A stretch of 64,000 nucleotides of DNA from Salibacterium salarium (GTDB taxonomy: Bacteria; Bacillota; Bacilli; Bacillales; Marinococcaceae). The notes under the pieces were generated by a model. That model saw only the letters and a program-made list of their open reading frames with translations. It had not been told where the DNA came from and did no database searches. The position numbers were made by a program, and so were the translations under genes. Every line of letters starts with the position of its first letter. The first letter of the stretch is position 1. Below are positions 57,346-64,000 of the stretch, piece after piece. The DNA is taken from the NCBI RefSeq assembly GCF_030813635.1, contig NZ_JAUSUM010000001.1, forward strand, positions 744,001 to 808,000, in the 5' to 3' direction.

Positions 57346-59733
57346 ATGAAGGACAGCGTGGAAAAGGCGGTTGTTCTCGGATCTGGTGTAATGGGGTCTG
57401 GCATTGCAGCTCATCTTGCTAATGTTGGAATTCCTGTTCTTTTACTTGATATGGTGCCAAACAAGCTAACGGAAAATGAAAAAGCTAAAGGACTAACGTT
57501 AGAAAATAAGGCTGTTCGTAATCGTTTGAGTGAAGGGGCGCTTAAACAATTACAAAAGCAAAAGCCTGCTCCGCTAACGACAAAAAAAAATTTGTCTCTC
57601 ATTGAAGTTGGTAATTTTGAAGATGACATGTCTCGTATAAGGGAAGCAGATTGGATTATTGAAGTTGTCGTAGAGAACCTGGACGCAAAAAAGCAAGTAT
57701 TCGAAAAAGTTGAAGCGCATCGTAGAGAGGGATCAATTGTAAGCTCTAATACATCGGGAATATCGATCACTGCGATGGCAGAAGGACGATCTGAAGAGTT
57801 TCAATCGCATTTTCTGGGCACTCACTTTTTTAATCCACCTCGTTATTTAAAATTGCTTGAAATCATTCCAAACGAAAAAACCGATGAAAATGTTCTAACA
57901 TTTATGAAAAATTTTGCTGAAAATACGCTCGGAAAAGGGGTAGTAGAAGCGAAAGATACACCTAATTTCATTGGCAACCGAATTGGGACATACGGTCTAT
58001 TAGTGACAGTGCAAGAAATGGTGAAGGGTGGATGGTCTGTTGGAGAAATTGATTCTGTGACAGGACCTGCGATTGGACGTCCTAAGAGTGCAACATTTCG
58101 GACGCTTGATGTGGTCGGACTGGATACGTTTCTTCACGTGGCAAAAAATGTGTATGACCAAGTGGAAGGAGAAGAAAAAGAGTTATTTGATCCTCCGGAT
58201 TTTATGAAAGATATGGCTGCAAAAGGCTGGATTGGCAGCAAAGCAGGTCAAGGATTTTATAAGAAAATAAAAAATGAAAATGGAAGCGAAATCCTTGAAT
58301 TGAATCCGGAAACGTTTGATTATCAGCCAACAAAAAAAGTAAAAACGTCATCCACAGACGAAGCAAAACAGGCCAAAAACATATCCGATAAAATGAAAGC
58401 GCTTGTATATGCTGAAGATGAAGCTGGAACGTTCGTATGGAACGTGTTGAAACCAGTATTGTTGTATTCCGCCGAAAAGTGCGGGGAAATAGCAAATAAT
58501 ATTACAGCGATTGATGATGCTATTAAATGGGGATTCGGTTGGCAGCTAGGCCCATTTGAGACGTGGGATGCGATAGGCGTAGAAAAATCGGTTCAGCGGA
58601 TGGAAGCAGAAGGTGAAACCGTTCCGGCATGGGTGAAGGAGATGCTGGGCCAAGGGGATACCACGTTTTATAAATCGGAGAATTTGTATTATCAGCGTGG
58701 AAACTATGAAAAAAAAGCATTGAATGAAAAAGAAATAAACTTGAAATCGTTAAAAGGTGACAACAAAGTCATTATGAAAAATGCTGGTGCAAGCTTAATT
58801 GATCTTGGGGAGGGGGTAGCTGGTCTAGAGTTTCATTCTCCAAATAACTCTATCGGTCTCGATGTACTGCAGATGATTAGTCAGTCAATTGACGAAGTGG
58901 AAAAAAATTATAAAGGTCTTGTTATCGGCAATCAAGGGAAAAATTTCTGTGTTGGCGCTAACTTGATGATGATTTTAATGGAAGCACAAGATGATAATTT
59001 CTTTGAAATCGATATGGTGGTGCGTAAATTTCAAGCAATGACAACAAAAATTCGTTATGCCAAGCGGCCCGTAGTTACAGCACCTCATCAAATGACACTG
59101 GGTGGTGGTACGGAAATATGTCTGCCTTCTGCGAGCATTCAGGCGTCATCGGAAACATATATGGGGCTTGTTGAAACAGGGGTTGGACTCATCCCTGGTG
59201 GCGGCGGAAACAAAGAATTGTACTTGCGCCATATTGAAAATCTTCCACAAGGCAGTAACGTTGACTTGCTTCCGATTGCAAACAATATCTTTGAAAAAAT
59301 AGCATTAGCCACCGTATCAATGTCGGCCGATGAAGCCCGTGAGCATGGGTTTTTAAGTGAACGGGATCATGTCACTTTTAATGCAGATCACATTATTTAT
59401 AAAGCAAAACAGCAAGTGCTTCATTTATTTGACAAAGGGTACGTGCCACCACGTCCGACTAAAATTCCGGTCGTAGGAGAAACAGGCTATGCAGCGATGA
59501 AACTAGGGGCTAAAACGCTACAAATGGGAGGAAAAGCATCTAATCATGATGTCAAAATAGCGGAAAAACTTGCTTTTGTTCTCGCTGGTGGAAACATCCC
59601 TAAAGGAACACTAGTGGACGAAAGTTATTTATTGGACCTGGAACGTGAAGCTTTTCTCAGTTTAGTCGGTGAACCGAAAACACAGCAGCGCATGCAATAT
59701 ATGCTTTCAAAAGGAAAACCGTTGCGCAATTAA
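57346..59733 (+). CDS. fadN: FadN, 3-hydroxyacyl-CoA dehydrogenase / enoyl-CoA hydratase
   Basis: 795 aa. The N-terminal NAD-binding domain starts VVLGSGVMGSGIAAHLANVG, with SSNTSGISI and HFFNPPRYLKLLEII; the 3HCDH C-terminal domain follows (~190-420). The enoyl-CoA hydratase/isomerase domain lies at ~460-660 with FCVGANLMMI and TLGGGTEICL. It performs the hydration and second oxidation of beta-oxidation. Order dehydrogenase first, hydratase second is that of YusL. GGAGGT precedes the start. Confidence 0.95.
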   Translation: MKDSVEKAVVLGSGVMGSGIAAHLANVGIPVLLLDMVPNKLTENEKAKGLTLENKAVRNRLSEGALKQLQKQKPAPLTTKKNLSLIEVGNFEDDMSRIREADWIIEVVVENLDAKKQVFEKVEAHRREGSIVSSNTSGISITAMAEGRSEEFQSHFLGTHFFNPPRYLKLLEIIPNEKTDENVLTFMKNFAENTLGKGVVEAKDTPNFIGNRIGTYGLLVTVQEMVKGGWSVGEIDSVTGPAIGRPKSATFRTLDVVGLDTFLHVAKNVYDQVEGEEKELFDPPDFMKDMAAKGWIGSKAGQGFYKKIKNENGSEILELNPETFDYQPTKKVKTSSTDEAKQAKNISDKMKALVYAEDEAGTFVWNVLKPVLLYSAEKCGEIANNITAIDDAIKWGFGWQLGPFETWDAIGVEKSVQRMEAEGETVPAWVKEMLGQGDTTFYKSENLYYQRGNYEKKALNEKEINLKSLKGDNKVIMKNAGASLIDLGEGVAGLEFHSPNNSIGLDVLQMISQSIDEVEKNYKGLVIGNQGKNFCVGANLMMILMEAQDDNFFEIDMVVRKFQAMTTKIRYAKRPVVTAPHQMTLGGGTEICLPSASIQASSETYMGLVETGVGLIPGGGGNKELYLRHIENLPQGSNVDLLPIANNIFEKIALATVSMSADEAREHGFLSERDHVTFNADHIIYKAKQQVLHLFDKGYVPPRPTKIPVVGETGYAAMKLGAKTLQMGGKASNHDVKIAEKLAFVLAGGNIPKGTLVDESYLLDLEREAFLSLVGEPKTQQRMQYMLSKGKPLRN

Positions 59734-59761
59734 TTTTTTCAAAGATTAGGAGGGAAAGCAG

Positions 59762-60940
59762 TTGAAAGAAGCGGTTATTGTGTCCGGTGCAAGAACACCG
59801 GTAGGAAAAGCAAATAAAGGGACGCTGGCGAGTACCCGCCCTGATGATTATGGAGCATTGACGGTGAAAGAAACATTGAAACGCGCGAATGACTTTAATC
59901 CTGCCCGTATAGAAGACGTTATTATCGGATGTGCCATGCCGGAAGCAGAGCAAGGAATGAATATGGCTCGAAATATTTCTGTACTTGCCGGTCTCCCGCA
60001 TACTGTACCTGCAATCACGGTTAACCGGTATTGTTCTTCAGGGCTGCAGAGTATCGCTTATGGAGCGGAACGGATAATGCTCGGGCAGTCTCGTTCGATT
60101 ATTGCAGGTGGCGCGGAATCGATGAGTCTTATACCGATGGGAGGACATGTGATTGCACCGAACCCAACTCTAGTAGATGAAGCACCGGAATATTATATGG
60201 GAATGGGTTATACGGCAGAACAGGTGGCAAATGAGTTCGGAGTTTCTAGAGAAGACCAAGATGCTTTTGCTGTGGAAAGTCATCGGAGAGCTGCTTCAGC
60301 AGTGGAAGCCGGGAAGTTTGACGAGGAAATAGTCCCCGTTGATATCACCTTGCGTTCAGTCGGTGAAGATAATAAGAGAAAAGAGCAACAAGTGACACTT
60401 CGCCAAGATGAAGGGATCCGGGCGGATACGTCGTTAGAAACACTTGCTTCATTAAGGCCTGCTTTTCATTCTCAAGGCTCTGTTACAGCTGGTAATGCTT
60501 CACAAATGAGTGATGGTGCAGCTTCTGTATTGTTAATGGAACGAGAGGAAGCACAAGCAGAAGGCTTAACTCCTATAGTGAAGTACCATGCTTTTGCAGT
60601 TGCCGGAGTTAGACCTGACATTATGGGAATTGGTCCGGTGGAAGCAATTCCAAAAGCGGTGAAAATGGCAGGGCTCGAACTTTCCGATATTGATTTGTTT
60701 GAATTAAATGAAGCTTTTGCTTCTCAAGCCTTGCAAGTTATACGTGAACTTAATCTTAATCATGACAAAGTTAATGTGAATGGCGGGGCTATAGCGCTAG
60801 GTCATCCATTAGGCTGCACAGGTACGAAGTTAACCTTAACCTTAATGAATGAAATGAAACGTACTCATAAACAATTCGGTGTTGTCACGATGTGCATAGG
60901 TGGCGGGATGGGGGCCGCAGGTGTATTTGAACTACTTTAA
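59762..60940 (+). CDS. fadA: FadA, acetyl-CoA C-acyltransferase (3-ketoacyl-CoA thiolase)
   Basis: 392-aa thiolase with the acylated Cys in VNRYCSSGLQSIAYG (~residue 91), the His in GGAIALGHPLGCTGT and the second Cys in MCIGGGMGAAG. It cleaves 3-ketoacyl-CoA to acetyl-CoA and a shortened acyl-CoA. The start TTG 59762 follows AGGAGGGA, 28 nt after fadN. Confidence 0.96.
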   Translation: MKEAVIVSGARTPVGKANKGTLASTRPDDYGALTVKETLKRANDFNPARIEDVIIGCAMPEAEQGMNMARNISVLAGLPHTVPAITVNRYCSSGLQSIAYGAERIMLGQSRSIIAGGAESMSLIPMGGHVIAPNPTLVDEAPEYYMGMGYTAEQVANEFGVSREDQDAFAVESHRRAASAVEAGKFDEEIVPVDITLRSVGEDNKRKEQQVTLRQDEGIRADTSLETLASLRPAFHSQGSVTAGNASQMSDGAASVLLMEREEAQAEGLTPIVKYHAFAVAGVRPDIMGIGPVEAIPKAVKMAGLELSDIDLFELNEAFASQALQVIRELNLNHDKVNVNGGAIALGHPLGCTGTKLTLTLMNEMKRTHKQFGVVTMCIGGGMGAAGVFELL

Positions 60941-60970
60941 AACGGATGATAAACAGGGAGGTATAAACAA

Positions 60971-62755
60971 ATGAGTAGTACGATTGAAATAGCTGTCAAA
61001 GGTGCGGGTTTTTTAGTAGATGATGCGAGGCCTGATCAAATTTTTACACCGGAAGATTTCACCGAAGAGCACAAAATGATTGCAAAAACGACTGAAGATT
61101 TTGTGGTGGGTGAGGTTGTGCCAGAAGTAGAAAAAATAGAAAACCATCAGTTTGATATCTCACGGCGTCTCCTTGAAAAAGCTGGTGATCTCGGTTTGTT
61201 AGGTGCGGATGTGTCAGAAAAATACGGAGGACTTGGGTTGGATAAAATCAGTTCTACCTTAATAACCGAGAAATTTTCCCGCGCCGGTGCTTTTTCCTTA
61301 AGTCACGGTGCTCACGTGGGTATTGGTACTTTACCAATCGTGTTTTTTGGAAACGAAACACAAAAGAAAAATTACCTTCCAGGACTGGCAACCGGGGAAA
61401 AGGTGGCGGCATATGCGTTGACAGAGCCTAGTTCAGGGTCAGACGCCCTTAGTGCAAAAACAACTGCTGTGTTAAACGACGAAGGAACCCATTACGTTTT
61501 GAATGGGGAAAAACAGTGGATTACGAATTCTGCGTTTGCTGACATTTTTGTCGTTTATGCAAAGATAAATGGTAAACAGTTTTCGGCATTTATTATTGAA
61601 CGTGAATATGAAGGTGTGTCGACAGGTCCGGAAGAAAAGAAAATGGGAATAAAAGGATCATCGACACGAACGTTGATTTTAGATGATGTGAAGGTGCCAA
61701 AAGAAAATCTACTCGGAGAGGCTGGGCGCGGTCATGTGATTGCTTTTAATATTTTAAACGTAGGTCGTTACAAACTGGGAGTAGGTTGTATTGGTGCATC
61801 GAAACGGGCGATTCAATTGTCAGCCGCTTATGCGAATGAACGAAAACAATTTGGCACACCGATCTCCCAATTTACTTCCATTCAAGAAAAGCTCGGTACG
61901 ATGGTATCTGAAACGTATGCAGCAGAAAGTGCGATTTATCGTACCGGCGGGCTGTTTGAAGAAAAGCTTGGAAAATTGACGGAGGAAGAACAAGAAGATG
62001 GAAGTAAAGTAGCGTCATCTATTGCAGAGTATGCGGTTGAATGCTCACTGAACAAATTTGCCGCCTCCGAAACACTGGATTTTGTCGCTGATGAGGCAGT
62101 ACAAATCCACGGTGGTTATGGTTTTATGTCAGAATACGAAGTAGAAACGATTTACCGGGATTCCCGCATTAACCGAATTTTTGAAGGAACAAACGAAATA
62201 AACCGCCTGCTCGTTCCCGGAACAATTATGAGAAAGGCGGTGAAAGGGGAACTTCCGCTTTTGTCGAAGGCTGAGAAATTGCAGGAAGAGCTCATGGCAA
62301 TGATTCCAGAAGAACCAGGAGAAGCCCCGCTTGATCAGGAAAAGTATCTTTTAAAGAATATGAAAAAAGTGTTGTTGATGGTATCTGGTAATGGGGCACA
62401 GAAATATGGTGAAGGTCTAGAAAGAGAACAAGAGTTATTAATAAATACGGCAGACATTATAAGCGACATTTATTCGATGGAATCTGCGATTTTGCGAACG
62501 GAAAAAGCCATTCAAGCCAATGGAGCAGATAAAGAAGAACGAAAGCTGCGATTGACACAAATTTTCTGTCAGGAGGCGGTAAATCGATTAGAAGCGAATG
62601 CGAGAGAATCGCTTATACACATGGAAGAAGGAGATACTCTTCGTACCATGCTCTCGATGCTCCGGAAGCTAACTCGACATACCCCTGTAAATGTGGTGGC
62701 ACTTAAACGCGAAGCAGCTGCGGTAGTGCTGAAGGAAGAGCGTTTTGTTGTATAA
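60971..62755 (+). CDS. fadE: FadE, acyl-CoA dehydrogenase
   Basis: 594 aa. The acyl-CoA dehydrogenase core (~30-410) includes YALTEPSSGSDALSAKTTAV for FAD/substrate binding, the catalytic-base region QIHGGYGFMSEYEVETIYRD and EGTNEINRLLVPG. A C-terminal extension of ~170 residues is typical of the YusJ/VLCAD-like group. It makes trans-2-enoyl-CoA, passing electrons to ETF. GGGAGG precedes the start; third gene of the FadR operon. Confidence 0.95.
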   Translation: MSSTIEIAVKGAGFLVDDARPDQIFTPEDFTEEHKMIAKTTEDFVVGEVVPEVEKIENHQFDISRRLLEKAGDLGLLGADVSEKYGGLGLDKISSTLITEKFSRAGAFSLSHGAHVGIGTLPIVFFGNETQKKNYLPGLATGEKVAAYALTEPSSGSDALSAKTTAVLNDEGTHYVLNGEKQWITNSAFADIFVVYAKINGKQFSAFIIEREYEGVSTGPEEKKMGIKGSSTRTLILDDVKVPKENLLGEAGRGHVIAFNILNVGRYKLGVGCIGASKRAIQLSAAYANERKQFGTPISQFTSIQEKLGTMVSETYAAESAIYRTGGLFEEKLGKLTEEEQEDGSKVASSIAEYAVECSLNKFAASETLDFVADEAVQIHGGYGFMSEYEVETIYRDSRINRIFEGTNEINRLLVPGTIMRKAVKGELPLLSKAEKLQEELMAMIPEEPGEAPLDQEKYLLKNMKKVLLMVSGNGAQKYGEGLEREQELLINTADIISDIYSMESAILRTEKAIQANGADKEERKLRLTQIFCQEAVNRLEANARESLIHMEEGDTLRTMLSMLRKLTRHTPVNVVALKREAAAVVLKEERFVV

Positions 62756-62831
62756 CTGTTATTCAATTTAGGGCGTTTCGTTCGTCCTAAAATAATATAT
62801 CCCCTTTCGTTGGAAAGGTGATCTCCTCTCT

Positions 62832-62866
62832 TATGAAAAAGTCCCGTATGAATGGGACTTTTTCTT
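62832..62866 (+). terminator. Terminator of the fadNAE operon
   Basis: GAAAAAGTCCC-gtatgaat-GGGACTTTTTC, 10-11 bp stem with T-run. Confidence 0.9.
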
Positions 62867-62938
62867 ATGAGATGAGAAAAGCGGACGATTTGTATATAAT
62901 AGAGAAGGAATCGACCTAGGAAAAGGAGAAGGATATTA

Positions 62939-63298
62939 ATGGCACTTACTTATTACGGTTATTCTAAATGTGGAACATGCCGAAATGCGAAAAAATGGTT
63001 GGATGATAACGGTCTAGCATACGAGGAGCATGATATTGTACAAGCGCCTCCAACTCGGGAAGAAATCGAGGACTTTTATCGTAAAAGCGGAATGCCGTTG
63101 AAGAAATTTTTTAATACAAGTGGAAAAAAGTATCGTGAATTAGGAATAAAAGATAAAATGAAGACAGCAGATGAAAGCGAGCTGCTTGATCTTCTTGCTT
63201 CCGATGGTATGTTGATGAAACGCCCAATCGTTACCGATGGGAAACAGGTAACTGTTGGGTTTAAAGAAGACCAATTCGAGGAAGTATGGAAGCAGTAA
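62939..63298 (+). CDS. ArsC/Spx-family protein (YusI-like)
   Basis: 119 aa with a thioredoxin-like fold. The N-terminal YGYSKCGTCRNAKKWLDDNG holds a CxxC (Cys11, Cys14), and LMKRPIVTDG fits the ArsC/Spx family. Unlike Spx or MgsR it has no known RNA polymerase role; YusI is uncharacterised. It sits between fadE and gcvH exactly as yusI in B. subtilis. AAAAGGAG precedes ATG 62939; a -10 TATAAT lies at 62895. Confidence 0.88.
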   Translation: MALTYYGYSKCGTCRNAKKWLDDNGLAYEEHDIVQAPPTREEIEDFYRKSGMPLKKFFNTSGKKYRELGIKDKMKTADESELLDLLASDGMLMKRPIVTDGKQVTVGFKEDQFEEVWKQ

Positions 63299-63322
63299 AC
63301 TTTGAAATGGAGGTAATGAGAT

Positions 63323-63706
63323 ATGAGTGTACCAAAGGAACTAAAGTATTCACAAGAACATGAATGGGTGAAAGAAGAAGATGGGAAAATTCGTGTTGGT
63401 ATTACGGATTTTGCTCAATCTGAATTAGGAGATATTGTGTTTGCCGAGCTTCCGGAAGTGGGAGACGAAGTGAAAACGGATGAGCCGTTTGGCAGTGTAG
63501 AATCGGTGAAGACGGTGTCGGAACTATACGCCCCCGTTAGCGGAAAAGTTGTAGAAATTAATGAAGAACTTGAGGATGCTCCTGAATATGTTAACGAATC
63601 GCCGTATGATAAAGCATGGATGATTGTCGTTGAACCAACGGATCCAAAGGAAGTAGAAAAATTAATGTCCGCAGAGGAATATGAAGAAATGATTGGCGAA
63701 GATTAA
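63323..63706 (+). CDS. gcvH: Glycine cleavage system H protein
   Basis: 127 aa with the lipoylated Lys in [20 protein letters not shown] (~residue 63) and the start [20 protein letters not shown]. GcvH carries the aminomethyl group in glycine cleavage and, in Bacillus, is also the obligate lipoate relay (octanoyl transfer by LipM/LipL). The gene is separate from gcvT-gcvPA-gcvPB, as in B. subtilis. GGAGGT precedes ATG 63323. Confidence 0.96.
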   Translation: MSVPKELKYSQEHEWVKEEDGKIRVGITDFAQSELGDIVFAELPEVGDEVKTDEPFGSVESVKTVSELYAPVSGKVVEINEELEDAPEYVNESPYDKAWMIVVEPTDPKEVEKLMSAEEYEEMIGED

Positions 63707-63710
63707 TACA

Positions 63711-63745
63711 TAAGAGTCCGCTCCCGACAGAGTGGGCTCTTTTTA
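63711..63745 (+). terminator. Terminator after gcvH
   Basis: AAGAGTCCGCTC pairs with GAGTGGGCTCTT, followed by TTTAAT. The remaining bases to 64000 are A/T-rich; no gene is identifiable. Confidence 0.85.
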
Positions 63746-64000
63746 ATATGTTTCTGATTTCGAACGCCAAAGCAACACTATCTAACAGTAATATTCTAAT
63801 AAATGTACAGGCGCTAAACTCATGGGTGCTTTTCCAAAGAGTTGATGTTCTTATTTTGCCTAAACCTATCTCTAGCAGTGGAATAAAGAGTTGTAAGAAA
63901 ATAACACATAAAAATGATAAAATTTTCAAATTATTGTTGCAATTGGAAGGTGGTTTTTTTATAATAAAATATAATTATAAAATCAAAAGCGAGTTGTTAA

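Overview
The window reads as a chromosomal segment of a spore-forming, salt-tolerant member of the Bacillaceae (Bacillota). The evidence is the B. subtilis-like gene order in several blocks (trxB/rapZ/yvcK/whiA/crh, sigL/cggR/gapA/pgk/tpi/pgm/eno, secG/est/rnr/smpB/ssrA, fadNAE/yusI/gcvH), strong AGGAGG-type ribosome binding sites with frequent TTG and GTG starts, Crh with Gln15, sporulation-linked proteins (CotH-type kinase, coat-F proteins, KatX-like catalase), and an ectoine hydroxylase with acidic extracytoplasmic proteins. The species cannot be named from the sequence.

Layout. 1-18.3 kb is conserved core: thioredoxin reductase tail, the rapZ-yvcK-whiA-crh operon, clpP under a CtsR operator, sigL with a likely cre site, the CggR-controlled lower-glycolysis operon, then secG-est-rnr-smpB and tmRNA. 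18.3-22.2 kb is a decayed accessory stretch: a small membrane protein, a GbsR/OpcR-type regulator, a broken NERD-domain gene, other gene remnants, and three diverged copies of a repeat built from 12-bp cores on a 21-bp period (a fourth, inverted, lies at 30.5 kb). 22.2-27.8 kb is a beta-glucoside PTS operon (IIB, IIC, IIA, GH1 phospho-glucosidase) followed by its LicR-like PRD regulator. 28-31.4 kb holds an oxidoreductase and small membrane proteins. 31.5-34.4 kb is a VTC-domain / DUF4956 / CotH-kinase operon. A catalase, a ZIP metal transporter with an MntR-like box, and a Fur-controlled yclNOPQ-type siderophore importer follow to 41.2 kb.

41.4-51.6 kb contains a ynd-like membrane cluster, a compact holin-like type I toxin-antitoxin candidate (45.0-45.3 kb), a small-multidrug-export protein, a MntA/HepT pair carrying the exact GSX10DXD and RX4HXY motifs, and a csbB-gtrA-yfhO set for glycosylating lipoteichoic acid, ending in a YnfA-family gene remnant. 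51-57 kb has yozB, a lone ilvD, a LiaI/LiaG-like envelope cluster, an orphan ectD behind a SigB-like promoter, and two coat-F proteins. 57.3-63.7 kb is the FadR-controlled beta-oxidation operon fadN-fadA-fadE, then an ArsC/Spx-like protein and gcvH.

Most interesting are (1) the type I toxin-antitoxin locus, whose full regulatory architecture can be read from sequence, (2) the dispersed 21-bp-period repeats, always placed just 3' of a gene end in the same orientation, (3) the VTC-DUF4956-CotH operon, which links a polyphosphate-polymerase-like fold with a secreted kinase, and (4) the MntA/HepT module. Functional statements rest on recognised motifs and family knowledge; no database search was run.
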